This document shows positions 46,992 through 56,800 of a DNA stretch of 64,000 nucleotides, piece after piece (the stretch's first letter is position 1; every line of letters starts with the position of its first letter). Both the position numbers and the translations under genes were made by a program. The stretch lies in assembly GCF_000711235.1 (NCBI RefSeq), contig NZ_JOMI01000009.1, positions 558,001 to 622,000 on the forward strand, in the 5' to 3' direction. A model generated the notes under the pieces. That model saw nothing but the letters and a program-made list of their open reading frames with translations. It was not told the DNA's origin and did not search any database. This DNA comes from Prevotella sp. 10(H) (GTDB taxonomy: Bacteria > Bacteroidota > Bacteroidia > Bacteroidales > Dysgonomonadaceae).

Positions 46992-47474
46992 TTACCGTTG
47001 GTTGGATAGCACAATCGACGTTTCCACCTGCCTTTCGGGAATATTCCAGTATTTCTTAAGCAGTATATTTTTTTCTTCTTCCGATACCATGCGGAATCCG
47101 TTTTTCAGATAAAAATCGATAGCCCATGTTGCATCTTTCCATGTTCCGATGAGTATAGGCTTGTCCTGTTTTTCGGTCAGAAAGTGTAGCAGTTGTGTAC
47201 CGATTCCACCTTTGCGTTTTTTTGTACGGACATAGGCATGACGTATCAGTTTTACATCCTTCACATCCTGAATACCCATAACACCTAGAATTTCATTGTT
47301 TTCTTCATAACAATAAAACCCGACGCCTTCTTCTATTTCCTTCAATAGTTCATCCATTGGCATATAAGGCTCCTTCCACCGGTCTTCCGGTATCTGTCCT
47401 TTATAGGCAATCGCGGCATCGTTTATTATTTCATAGATTGTTTCCGTATCCGAATCGAAGCATTTGCGTATCAT
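46992..47474 (-). CDS. GNAT family N-acetyltransferase
   Basis: A 160-residue GNAT enzyme when started at the ATG at 47474 (MIRKCFDSD); an upstream in-frame start at 47498 is less likely. The fold signatures are an N-terminal IYEIINDAAIAYKG, an acetyl-CoA loop in KRKGGIGTQLLHFL (R/Q-x2-G-x-G/A type), and a closing AIDFYLKNGFRMVS. The acceptor substrate is unknown. It has no close partner gene. Confidence 0.86.
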   Translation of the reverse strand: MIRKCFDSDTETIYEIINDAAIAYKGQIPEDRWKEPYMPMDELLKEIEEGVGFYCYEENNEILGVMGIQDVKDVKLIRHAYVRTKKRKGGIGTQLLHFLTEKQDKPILIGTWKDATWAIDFYLKNGFRMVSEEEKNILLKKYWNIPERQVETSIVLSNQR

Positions 47475-47603
47475 AGTCGTTTGTAATTTGGGTTTCAAAA
47501 ATAGAAAATTATTTGTGCATTATTCTATGGATGCGATTATTTTAAACAACAAGCAGCAAATTATTGTTAATCTATTATTACAAATTACATAAACATAAAA
47601 AAT

Positions 47604-47933
47604 ATGGATGTTAGAATGATTGAAAATCTTCTGAAAGAGAAAAATTTCAAAGAAGAAAAAGTAGATACCGGAATCAGGTATACATTGGAAAGCGGTAATA
47701 TAGAATTGATATGCTATGTAGAGCCCAATGTCGAAGTTAATTTTATCAGCCTCTATAAATGGAAAAACAACGACGTAAAAGGAACCTACAATCTCACTAT
47801 ACAGGAATTGAGGCTGACTAAAGATACTTTACAGACAATGTTCAGAAAGACGAAGAACAATATGCCCGAGCATGTCGGCGAAACTGTAAATGTGCATCAG
47901 GAATTAGATAAAGTAATAGACGAAATAAGATAA
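47604..47933 (+). CDS. Small hypothetical protein (109 aa)
   Basis: A 109-residue soluble protein with no signal peptide or membrane helix. It mixes beta and alpha elements: N-terminal MIENLLKEKNFKEEKVDTG, beta strands RYTLESGNIELICYVE and VNFISLYKW, and a helical tail ending LDKVIDEIR. No family is recognised. The normal codon use and a downstream hairpin terminator support it as a real gene. Confidence 0.65.
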   Translation: MDVRMIENLLKEKNFKEEKVDTGIRYTLESGNIELICYVEPNVEVNFISLYKWKNNDVKGTYNLTIQELRLTKDTLQTMFRKTKNNMPEHVGETVNVHQELDKVIDEIR

Positions 47934-47957
47934 AGATATCTTAAAGATATAAAATAA

Positions 47958-47993
47958 AAACGGCCAGACTATATTAAGATAATCCGGCCGTTT
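47958..47993. terminator. Hairpin between convergent genes at 47.96 kb
   Basis: An 8-bp stem (AAACGGCC at 47958-47965, complement at 47986-47993), extended by further A/T pairs, with a loop of about 20 nt, lies between the 109-residue protein gene and the PQQ-type dehydrogenase gene. Confidence 0.7.
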
Positions 47994-47999
47994 GCTATA

Positions 48000-49289
48000 T
48001 TATTGTTTTACACTCACTTTCCATATTACTTTTGCGGCATCATCACTTACCAAGAGTGAGCCGTCAGGCGTTTCAGCTACACATACAGGCCGTCCGTGGA
48101 CTTTTCCCTGCTCGGCATCTATCACAAATCCCGTAAGGAAATCTTCAGGCTGTCCGGCAGGCTTACCGTCTTTAAAAGGCACAAATAGAACTTTATATCC
48201 CGATAGTACCGACCTGTTCCATGAACCATGCTGTCCGACAAACATCCCGTTACGGTATTTTGCAGGGAATTGATTCCCTCTGTAGAATACCAATCCCAGA
48301 GATGCAGTATGAGAGCCCAGCGGTACATCGGGAATTATAGTTTTCGCTACCAGGTCGGGGCGCTGGCCTTTCATACGCGGGTCTTCATTCGCACCGAAGT
48401 ATGCATACGGCCATCCGTAAAATCCGCCGCGTTGTACATGCGTAGCATAGTCGGGAACAAGGTCGTCGCCCAGTTCATCCCTTTCGTTTACTGCCGTCCA
48501 GAGATTGCCCGTTACGGGCTCCCAGTCCATCGGCACCGGATTTCTTAAGCCTGCGGCATAGATTTGCTCTCCGCTTCCGTCGGGGTTAACTTCGAGGATA
48601 TTCGCCCTGCGGCGTTCTACCTCCATGCCGTGCTCAGCATTGTTGCTGGCCGAACCTACCGAAATGTATATTTTATTCTTTTGCGGATTGGTTATGATAT
48701 TGCGTGTCCAATGATTATTATATCCGTCTGCCGGCAGGTCGACTATTTTTTCACCGTTGCCGCTAAGTATTGTGTCGCTTGGATTATAGGGATACTTCAT
48801 CAGTCCGCTTGTATTGGCAATATAGAAATTATTTCCTAATACAAGCATGCCGAATGGTTGGTCGAGTCCTCTTTTATATATATAGCGGCTCTCATACTTT
48901 CCGTTCTTGCCCGAGTCGCGGAACATGACGATACGGTTTGCACTGCCGAAATTCTGGGATTCGGTTTTAGCAGTTCCGTGTTTATCGATTTCTACTTTGT
49001 TTGGTCTTCGGGTACCCGCTTCTGAAACAAAGATATCACCGTTGGGCGCTACATAAATCCATCTCGGATTGTGGAATCCGTCGGCAAATTTAGTTACTTC
49101 GAATCCTGCCGGAGCAACGGGTGTTTTGTCTTTGGGCCAGCCTGTTACTTTGCTGAAATTATTGACGGAAGGTGTTGCATAAGGCGGGGGAAGGTCGGCC
49201 TTATTTGTTTGGGAATAAGCCTTGGACATGTATCCCCATGAAATGAATAAACCGCATGAAATAATAAAACTGAATACTGTTTTGTGCAT
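48000..49289 (-). CDS. PQQ-dependent sugar dehydrogenase-like protein
   Basis: A 429-residue exported protein with a signal peptide (about 1-27). It is a beta-propeller resembling soluble glucose/sorbosone dehydrogenases (GDH/6PGL-like). It shows GFHNPRWIYVAPNGDIFVSEAG near the first blade, GYNNHWTRNIITNP, and GLRNPVPMDWEP with the NE-x2-ELGDDLVPDY block, which in the family helps hold PQQ and Ca2+. No cytochrome c domain (CxxCH) is seen. It would oxidise sugars in the periplasm if PQQ is available; the host may only scavenge PQQ. It is divergent from the AraC gene (251 bp). Confidence 0.88.
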   Translation of the reverse strand: MHKTVFSFIISCGLFISWGYMSKAYSQTNKADLPPPYATPSVNNFSKVTGWPKDKTPVAPAGFEVTKFADGFHNPRWIYVAPNGDIFVSEAGTRRPNKVEIDKHGTAKTESQNFGSANRIVMFRDSGKNGKYESRYIYKRGLDQPFGMLVLGNNFYIANTSGLMKYPYNPSDTILSGNGEKIVDLPADGYNNHWTRNIITNPQKNKIYISVGSASNNAEHGMEVERRRANILEVNPDGSGEQIYAAGLRNPVPMDWEPVTGNLWTAVNERDELGDDLVPDYATHVQRGGFYGWPYAYFGANEDPRMKGQRPDLVAKTIIPDVPLGSHTASLGLVFYRGNQFPAKYRNGMFVGQHGSWNRSVLSGYKVLFVPFKDGKPAGQPEDFLTGFVIDAEQGKVHGRPVCVAETPDGSLLVSDDAAKVIWKVSVKQ

Positions 49290-49483
49290 AACTAATTGTT
49301 TTTGTTCTTCTTTGCAAACAAAAACGGAGCAAATTATGTTCAGTGCGACGGGATAAATTGATTCCTGTAATTCCTCATAAAATAGGTGTTTATCCCACGG
49401 GATAGTTAAAAAACAGGAATGTTAATGGTAAAATACCATAATTATAGGTGAAGATATAAATATAATAGTATATATTAGCTACT

Positions 49484-49491
49484 TATATTTG
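49484..49491 (+). promoter_or_regulatory. Putative -7 box upstream of the AraC gene
   Basis: TATATTTG fits TAnnTTTG and lies 50 bp before the AraC ATG at 49541. The -33 region has no TTTG, so a regulated or weak promoter is possible. Confidence 0.38.
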
Positions 49492-49540
49492 TATATAGCG
49501 CGGTTTACCTTTTATATCTTTCACTAATACTATACAGAAT

Positions 49541-50425
49541 ATGATACCATTATACCAGAAACTGCCGTTCAATAATAACAATTATGTAAACTTCTACAAA
49601 GAAGACCTGCCTCATTTTATAGTGCCGATGCATTATCATCCCGAGATAGAAATAATGTACATACTCGAAGGTAAAGGTACACGCTTTGTCGGCGATCATA
49701 TAGACGAATATGAAGAAGGCGATATTTGTATGCTGGGGCCGAAGATTACGCATGAATGGCGTAATGACGAAGTATATTTCCGTAAAAATGCAGGCTTAAG
49801 GTCTTCATGTTTATGTTTATTTTTTACCAGCGATATTTTCGAAAAAAATTTCATAAGTTTACCCGAAATGGAAAGTATACGGTTGTTGCTCGAGCGGTCG
49901 CGCCGTGGTATAAAGTTTATGGGAAATACCCGTGCACAAATCGGTAAACTGATGGAAGAGATGGCTGCACAAAACGGAATAAGCAAGATAACCAATTTTA
50001 TACGGCTTCTGGATTTGATGGCAGTTTCTGAAGAATATGAGTTACTGACCAGTGTCGGATATACAGAATCGGTAAATTCTTCGGACTTCGAGCGGTTCGA
50101 CAAAATATACCAATATATAATGAAGAATTTCTCCGAACAGATAAAACTTGAAGAGGTTGCCGCATTGGTAGGGCTTACCCCGAACGCGTTTTGCCGTTAT
50201 TTCAAAGGACGCACCAAAAAGACTTTCGTTCAGTATCTTAACGATATTCGTATAGGGCATGCAAAGAAATTGCTTATAAAAGGACGGATGAAAATATCCA
50301 CATTAAGTATGGACTGTGGCTTTAATAACCTGTCAAATTTTATTGAACAGTTTAAGCGATCGACTAATATGTCGCCTTCGGAATATCAGAAAAGATTTGG
50401 TGTAAAAAACCAAAAAGCGATATGA
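49541..50425 (+). CDS. AraC family transcriptional regulator
   Basis: A 294-residue regulator. An N-terminal cupin-like sensor domain (about 20-110, MHYHPEIEIMYILEGKGTRF) precedes the C-terminal AraC DNA-binding domain (about 195-290). The latter has two helix-turn-helix motifs with FSEQIKLEEVAALVGLTPNAF and ISTLSMDCGFNNLSNFIEQFKR, and the closing STNMSPSEYQKRF. It probably controls the adjacent cellulase-like gene (158 bp downstream, same strand) and perhaps the MFS/GH106 genes. The effector is not shown. Confidence 0.93.
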   Translation: MIPLYQKLPFNNNNYVNFYKEDLPHFIVPMHYHPEIEIMYILEGKGTRFVGDHIDEYEEGDICMLGPKITHEWRNDEVYFRKNAGLRSSCLCLFFTSDIFEKNFISLPEMESIRLLLERSRRGIKFMGNTRAQIGKLMEEMAAQNGISKITNFIRLLDLMAVSEEYELLTSVGYTESVNSSDFERFDKIYQYIMKNFSEQIKLEEVAALVGLTPNAFCRYFKGRTKKTFVQYLNDIRIGHAKKLLIKGRMKISTLSMDCGFNNLSNFIEQFKRSTNMSPSEYQKRFGVKNQKAI

Positions 50426-50583
50426 AAAAGCGATAATGGGTAAAATACCAAAACTATTCGGGAATATCATGGTAGTTTTCCATTATTTCTATTCATAACT
50501 TTACAATATGAAATACCCGCTCTTTCGGGATGCTTCATAAGCACAAGAAATTAGTACCATTTGAAACACAAAAATTAACCGGA

Positions 50584-51846
50584 ATGGACAGAAGGAATTT
50601 TATAAAAAAGGCAGCAGCTACAGCCCTTAGCGGGGTAGCGTCTATCGAACTGGCCAATTCACATATATCTGCAAATACTTTTTTAAACGAGAAGAAGAAT
50701 TTTTCTGTTTCGGCAAGAGCTATTACCATGTGGGATTTTTCGTGGCTCGAACGTCGTTGGGCTGGAGCCGGATATGAAGACTGGGATGAAGCGCTAGACC
50801 AATTAGCTGAAAGAGGATATAATGCTGTACGTATCGATGCTTATCCGCATCTTATTGCAAAAAATTCTACAAAGAAATGGATGCTGAACGAAGTATGGAA
50901 CCAGCAGGTATGGGGAAGCCCCGACCTGAATGAAGTGCAGATTCAGCCCAATCTGAATAAGTTTCTTGAAAAGTGCAGAACGCGCGATATAAAAGTTGGG
51001 CTTTCCTCTTGGTACAGACAAGATACTGATAATACGGTGATGACTATCACTACTCCCGAAATAATGGCCGACTGTTGGATAAAAACACTGAAGTCTATCG
51101 AAGCTGACGGCCTCTTGGATGCCGTGATGTTCGTAGACCTGTGCAACGAGTGGCCGGGGAATCTTTGGGCGCCTTACTTTTCCAGCCAGTATCCGCATGT
51201 AGTGTGGGGACAGTGGTACAAGGAAGAATCATTGAAATGGATGAAAACAGCATTGAAAATAATGAAAGAGGAATATCCGGAAATGCCTTTCTTATTTTCT
51301 TTCGATTACGGAGATGTTGAAAAATATAATGAAGTGGATACATCGTTCCTCGATCTGTATGAACATCATATCTGGATGGTGCATCAGAACAACAGCGAAT
51401 TCTACAAGGCGGTGGGGTATAAAGACGGACAATTTTCTCCTCAGGCATATAAAAGTGTAGTAGCAAATGCTGAAAAACTATACAGGGAAAAGCCGCAATA
51501 CTGGCAGCAACTGCTTGTCGACAAGATTGAACAGATGGCAAAAGTAGCCCGTCAGAATAAGCGCCTTGTGGTAACAACCGAATGTTGGGGAATTGTGGAT
51601 TATAAAGACTGGCCCCTGCTCGATTGGGGGTGGGTAAAAGAACTTTGTGAACTGGGAACTATTACGGCAGCCAATACCGGAGTGTGGATCGGTATAGCTA
51701 CAAGTAACTTTTGCGGGCCGCAGTTTGTAGGCATGTGGCGTGATATAGAATGGCATAAAAGACTAACGAATATTATAAAGAATTCACCTATCGACAAAAC
51801 TATAATTAGTAATAAAACAGTACAGAAATTATTAAAACGAATCTAA
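50584..51846 (+). CDS. Tat-type exported cellulase-like glycoside hydrolase
   Basis: A 420-residue protein started at the ATG at 50584 (MDRRNFIKKAAATAL), a twin-arginine signal peptide; the ORF reaches back to 50530, but the extension has no signal features. The catalytic domain fits the cellulase-like (GH5/clan A-like) group: the acid/base is likely in LCNEWPG (Glu198 of this start) and the nucleophile in TTECWG near residue 332. Aromatic-rich regions (WDFSWLERRWAGAGY, WGWVKEL, TGVWIG) suggest sugar contacts. The sugar substrate is unknown. It lies between the AraC gene and a susC stub. Confidence 0.8.
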   Translation: MDRRNFIKKAAATALSGVASIELANSHISANTFLNEKKNFSVSARAITMWDFSWLERRWAGAGYEDWDEALDQLAERGYNAVRIDAYPHLIAKNSTKKWMLNEVWNQQVWGSPDLNEVQIQPNLNKFLEKCRTRDIKVGLSSWYRQDTDNTVMTITTPEIMADCWIKTLKSIEADGLLDAVMFVDLCNEWPGNLWAPYFSSQYPHVVWGQWYKEESLKWMKTALKIMKEEYPEMPFLFSFDYGDVEKYNEVDTSFLDLYEHHIWMVHQNNSEFYKAVGYKDGQFSPQAYKSVVANAEKLYREKPQYWQQLLVDKIEQMAKVARQNKRLVVTTECWGIVDYKDWPLLDWGWVKELCELGTITAANTGVWIGIATSNFCGPQFVGMWRDIEWHKRLTNIIKNSPIDKTIISNKTVQKLLKRI

Positions 51847-51947
51847 TATCTAACAATTGACTAGTACCATGAAATGACTGTAGGATCAATCCGGATAAAT
51901 ATTCCTGCAAGTCATTGAAAATTATTAATCTATCTAATTAATTATTT

Positions 51948-52160
51948 ATGAAAAAAAGAAATAGAATTATTTCCTTTAAGGCTCTTTTTGGCTCAAAAAG
52001 AATGGCTCTTATTCCGGTTTTTCTGCTTATATTCAGCCAGTTATTGTTGGCGCAGAGTGGAAAAAATATTTCAGGAAAAGTTGTTTCACAGGTAGATGGA
52101 AAAAACGGTAAAAACGACCCCTTAAAAACGGCAAAATCCGTTACTTTCGTTACTTTTTAA
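51948..52160 (+). pseudogene. Truncated SusC-type TonB-dependent receptor start
   Basis: A 70-residue ORF with a SusC-like signal peptide (MALIPVFLLIFSQLLLAQ) and the first residues of the usual carboxypeptidase-regulatory-like domain (SGKNISGKVVSQVDG). A normal SusC would continue for about 1000 residues. Here the frame ends after about 20 unrelated residues (KSVTFVTF), which are encoded by the 41-bp dispersed repeat copy B. Neither a SusD gene nor the rest of SusC lies downstream; the MFS gene follows. It is best read as the leftover of a deleted or rearranged susC gene, although a silent recombination cassette is possible. Confidence 0.72.
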
Positions 52161-52177
52161 CTATATATAGTTAAAAA
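52137..52177 (+). repeat. 41-bp dispersed repeat, copy B (with perfect 24-bp palindrome)
   Basis: Copy B matches copy A (31261-31301) at 36 of 41 positions. Its right half, 52154-52177, is a perfect 24-bp palindrome centred on TATATA (TTTTTAAC arms). It overlaps the end of the susC stub ORF. Copy C (52270-52310) lies 133 bp further on. Confidence 0.75.
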
Positions 52178-52269
52178 TTGTAAAGTAGCTGAGGCTTATA
52201 AATGATTAACTGATGTTATCGCCTTGCGTCATTGGCACATTTTCATATTTACTAATTAGCACATTGATT

Positions 52270-52310
52270 TCTGTTACTTTTGTTACCTTTTAGCTATAAT
52301 TATTTGAAAA
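52270..52310 (+). repeat. 41-bp dispersed repeat, copy C
   Basis: The first 23 bases are identical to copy A and the rest is diverged (TTAGC...TTGAA arms, no clean palindrome). It lies just before the MFS transporter start codon (52331). Like copy A with its partial copy at 31383-31398, copies B and C form a pair 120-135 bp apart. Confidence 0.68.
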
Positions 52311-52330
52311 TAAAATAAATACAAAATATC

Positions 52331-53656
52331 ATGAATAACAATAAATACTTATACTGGATTACTTTTGTCGCCATAAACGGAGGCTTGCTGTTCGGTCTTA
52401 ATATGGCATCCATATCAGGAGCGACAGATATGCTAAAAACTGATTTCTCGCTCACTGAAAGTGGTTTAGGTATGGTAACAGGTAGTATGATGCTCGGATG
52501 TCTGTTGGGAGCATTGTTTACAGGTGGACTGGCCGATAGATTCGGGCGGAAAAAGATAATGATATTTGCTGCCGTTTCATTTATAATATCGGCATTAGGC
52601 TGCGCCTTTTCCACCGGTATCGTAATGCTGACACTATTCCGCATCCTTACAGGAATCACTGTAGGAGCAATATCGGTTGTGGGGCCGATGTATATATCGG
52701 AAGTGGCTCCGGCGCATAAAAGAGGTACATTGGTTTCTTTCAATCAATTGGCAATAACAATAGGAATTCTTTTAGCATACTTTTTAGATTATATTTTGGT
52801 CGATTTTGGTGATGAAAGTTGGAGGTATATGCTCGGAATACCTTGTGTCTTTGCCGTATTGTTCCTCATATTCCTCATCGTTTCTTTTCCCGAAAGTCCG
52901 AGATGGCTGTTGAAAAACGGGAAAAAGGATTTAGCAATATCCATGTCACAACGATTTGGTAATGAAGTATCAGGTCAGGTTTCAGAAGCAAGTTCATCGA
53001 AGGATAAAGGCAGTTCGGTATCGTTCAGAGAACTTTTCAGGGGCAGAACGGGTAAGATAGTTTTAATAGGCACATTGATAGCTGTTTTCCAGCAGATTAC
53101 AGGAATAAATGCCGTTCTTATATTTGCACCTGATATTCTTAAGTCGGCAGGAGTCGGAGGAGAAACCGCATTGCAGCAATCGATGCTTGTCGGGCTGGTA
53201 AATTTCCTGATGACTATTGTTGCTATCCGCCTTGTAGACAAGAAAGGTCGTAAAACACTGCTATTATCCGGTGCTGTTGGGATGACTATAGCACTATCTT
53301 ATCTCACATTCGAGTTTATGCAGCCGGAACGTAATACAACAATGGTTCTGATAGCACTTTTATTGTATATCGCTTTTTTTGCCGCCTCATTCGCCCCTGT
53401 TATGTGGGTGATTATATCCGAGATATATCCTGACAGGATCAAAGGTCTGGCCATGTCATTCTCTACAGCAGTCAGCTGGATATTTACATTTCTGACGGTA
53501 TATACAGCACCGCTGATACGTTCCGAAATAGGGGATTATGCATTGTTTGCGTTGTATGCGCTGTTCTCGGTAATAGCATTCATTTTCGTGAAGAAATATA
53601 TTCCTGAGACAAAGGGAAAGACATTGGAACAGATACAGGAAGAACTGAAGCTATAA
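52331..53656 (+). CDS. MFS sugar porter (SP family)
   Basis: A 441-residue inner-membrane transporter with 12 helices. Sugar porter signatures are clear: GGLADRFGRKKIMIF after helix 2, GPMYISEVAPAHKRGTL after helix 4, FPESPRWLLKNGKKD near the central loop and the closing FVKKYIPETKGKTLEQI. It would carry a monosaccharide into the cytoplasm by proton symport. It lies between the susC stub and the GH106-like gene. In Bacteroidota sugar loci a SusC/SusD pair usually does outer-membrane uptake; here only the stub is present. Confidence 0.94.
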   Translation: MNNNKYLYWITFVAINGGLLFGLNMASISGATDMLKTDFSLTESGLGMVTGSMMLGCLLGALFTGGLADRFGRKKIMIFAAVSFIISALGCAFSTGIVMLTLFRILTGITVGAISVVGPMYISEVAPAHKRGTLVSFNQLAITIGILLAYFLDYILVDFGDESWRYMLGIPCVFAVLFLIFLIVSFPESPRWLLKNGKKDLAISMSQRFGNEVSGQVSEASSSKDKGSSVSFRELFRGRTGKIVLIGTLIAVFQQITGINAVLIFAPDILKSAGVGGETALQQSMLVGLVNFLMTIVAIRLVDKKGRKTLLLSGAVGMTIALSYLTFEFMQPERNTTMVLIALLLYIAFFAASFAPVMWVIISEIYPDRIKGLAMSFSTAVSWIFTFLTVYTAPLIRSEIGDYALFALYALFSVIAFIFVKKYIPETKGKTLEQIQEELKL

Positions 53657-53745
53657 GTTTTCTTGGTAATCGTTTGATTTACTGTAATTGTCATTTTTGG
53701 AAAGAAATATGTCATAATTACAAAGTTTTGCTTTATAAGAAAGAT

Positions 53746-53753
53746 TAATTTTG
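53746..53753 (+). promoter_or_regulatory. Putative promoter of the GH106-like operon
   Basis: TAATTTTG (53746-53753) fits TAnnTTTG; TTTG at 53727-53730 is upstream but only 15 bp away (19-21 bp is usual). The ATG at 53803 lies 50 bp downstream. A regulated promoter is possible. Confidence 0.42.
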
Positions 53754-53802
53754 TTTGAATAGTTAAAACTAGGAAAACATTAATCACGATAAAAGCAAAA
53801 GT

Positions 53803-56800
53803 ATGAAAGTTAATCTTCTATCTCTCAGTAAAATATTCATCCTTATAGGAATGATATTTTATTCCGGTACAGGCTACACATCACCGGGGCAACCTCGGGA
53901 AAAAAGATTTGAGAAATTAAAGAAAGAGTTTAAAGATCCTTCAAAATCGTTCCGTTCGGCACCATTATGGGTATGGAACACAAAAGTCACCCGCGCCGAT
54001 ATAGACAGGATGCTGGGAGAACTTAAAGAGCAGGGATTCGGGGGTGCATTTGTTCATCCGCGTCCGGGTTTGATTACCGATTATCTTTCGGATGACTGGT
54101 TTGACCTATATAAATACAGTCTCGAAGTAGGCAGGAAACTTGGCATGGATATCTGGATTTATGACGAGAATTCATATCCGAGTGGTTTTGCCGGAGGCCA
54201 TGTTCCCGCTCAGATGCCGGAGTCGTATAATCAGGGGCAAGGACTAGTGTTTAACAAAGTAGAGGAGTTACCCGAAGATACAAAAGACTACTTCTTCTGC
54301 CTGAAAAAAGAGGGCGATACCTTTGTCGATATAACTTCTTCATTAGGTAGTTATAAAAACAAAAAGGGAGATTATTATCTATATAGCAAAACATTTAATA
54401 GGAGTTCAGCCTGGAATGGCGGTTTTTCATACGTGGATTTGTTATATCCGGGAGTTACCCAAAAGTTTATGGAGATAACCATGTCCGGATATGAAAAGCA
54501 TTTCGGAAAGCTTCTCGGTACTGAAATCAAAGGTATATTTACCGATGAACCACAGATAGCAAGTCCGGGTGGTATAAGGTGGACACCAGATTTATTCGAA
54601 GTTTTCCAGAAGCAATGGGGATACGACCTGAAAAGCGTATTGCCATTACTCGTTGAGGAAACCGGAAACTGGAAACAGGTTCGCCATAACTACACCGAAA
54701 CACTGACCCAAATGTTTATCGACCGCTGGGCTAAGCCATGGTTCGAGTATACGGAGAAAAAGAATATGCTTTGGACAGGCCATTACTGGGAACACGGTTG
54801 GCCGGATATGTCGCACGGAGGTGATAATATGGCGATGTATGCGTGGCATCAGATGCCGGCAATAGATATGCTTTTCAATCAGTTCAACGATGTACGTCCT
54901 CAGGCTCAGTTCGGAAATGTGAGAGCAGTAAAGGAAGTGAGAAGCGCGGCCAATCAGATGGGTTATGTGCGCACTCTCAGTGAAACTTATGGTGGCGGAG
55001 GCTGGGAGCTAAGTTTCGAAGATATGAAGAGACTTGGTGACTGGGAATACGTACTTGGTGTGAACTTCCTGAATCAGCACTTGTCGCATATGACAATCGT
55101 CGGTGCACGTAAATATGACTATCCGCCTGTGTTTACTTCGCTTTCGCCATGGTGGTCCGATTATAAAACTCAGAATGATTACTTTGCGCGTTTGTCGCTG
55201 ATTCTCAGTCAGGGTGAGCAGCTTAACGATATACTGGTATTGGAACCGACTACTACGGCGTGGCTTTATTATTCGTATGTGAAAGGTCATCCAAAGACTA
55301 TGGAAGTAGGTAATAACTTTCAGGCCTTTGTTACTAAGATAGAGAAGAGTCAGGTAGAATATGACTTAGGTTCTGAGAATATTATAAAAGATCAGGGTAA
55401 GGTTGCAAACAAATTATTTATAGTAGGTAAAAGAGGCTATAATAAAGTGGTTATTCCACCTATGACAGAGAACCTTAATGCAGCTACTTTCCGCCTATTA
55501 AAGGAATTTGTAAACAAAGGCGGAGAGTTGATCATGTTCTCGACTCCTACCCTTATAGACGGAAAAGAGAATCAGGAAATAATAAACTTCTTTAAAGAAA
55601 AATCGGCGTCGATTAAAACATATGCTGAAGCGGCTACTGATCAGGCAATAAGGGAGTCATTGCAAAGTAATAAGATTAGTTTCAGTAATATACAGAGTAA
55701 TAACCTTTATCATCACAGACGTACATACAATGACGGAGAACTAGTATTCCTTGCAAACTCTTCTTTAACTGAAAGTGCTACAGGTAAGGTATCTATTGAA
55801 GGAAAGACATTAATGCAACTGGATGGAATGTCCGGTGATATATATTCTTATCCTTCCCGTCAGCAAGGAAAATTTGTAGAAGCTGAATTCAATCTTCCTC
55901 CGGCAGGAAGCCTTATTCTATTCTCTTCACCGTCCGGTAATAATCAGTATCAGCCGAAACCGGAGATGGCAAATGGAAGAGAGATCAGATCGAATAGTCC
56001 TGTAACGATAAAGAGGATGCAGGATAATGCGTTTAACCTCGATTTCTGTGATTTGATTATCGACGGAAAAGCCGAAAGGAATCTGTATACAGTAGAGGCA
56101 TGTGATAAATTGTACAAGCATTTCGGAATGAGAGATCCTTGGAATGCAGCTATCCAATATAAACAGACGATAGTGGAAAAAGATACATTCAAAACCGGAA
56201 ACATACAGGTGAGATATCACTTTGTAGTGGTAGATAACTTTGACAAGAGCAAGCTTAAACTGGTAGCAGAACAACCAGATATATGGAAAGCCAGAATAAA
56301 CGGTCAATCGGTATCTGCCGACCCTAATCAAAGAAAACTCGATTCCCGTTTCGGAGTATACGAAATCGGCCAATATGTAAAACAGGGAGTCAATGTGGTA
56401 GAACTTAGTGTAAACCCAATGAGCATCTTTGCAGAAATAGCTCCCGTATATATATTAGGAGACTTCTCTCTGGAATCGGCCGCTGCAGGCTGGGTTATGA
56501 GAGAACCGGTAAAAAAACTGGAGCTTGGAAGTTGGAAAGATCAGGGACAACCTTATTATCCGTGGGATATGTCATATGTGAAGAACTATAGTATAGATGA
56601 TACATCAGCACGTTATGCACTCAAACTGAACAAGTGGAACGGTACGGTTGCCGAAGTGTATGTAAATGATAGTAAAGTAGGGGTAATTGCTTATCAGCCA
56701 TACAACTTCGATTTGTCACCTTACCTAAAACAGGGAGATAATAAGATCGAAGTCAGAGTAATCGGTAGTCTTAAGAATTTACTAGGGCCTCATTACAGCC

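Noticed and set aside
53721-53753. TTTG at 53727 as a normal -33 box for the GH106-like operon
   Set aside because: The spacing to the -7 box is 15 bp instead of about 19-21 bp, so only the -7 box is proposed with low confidence.
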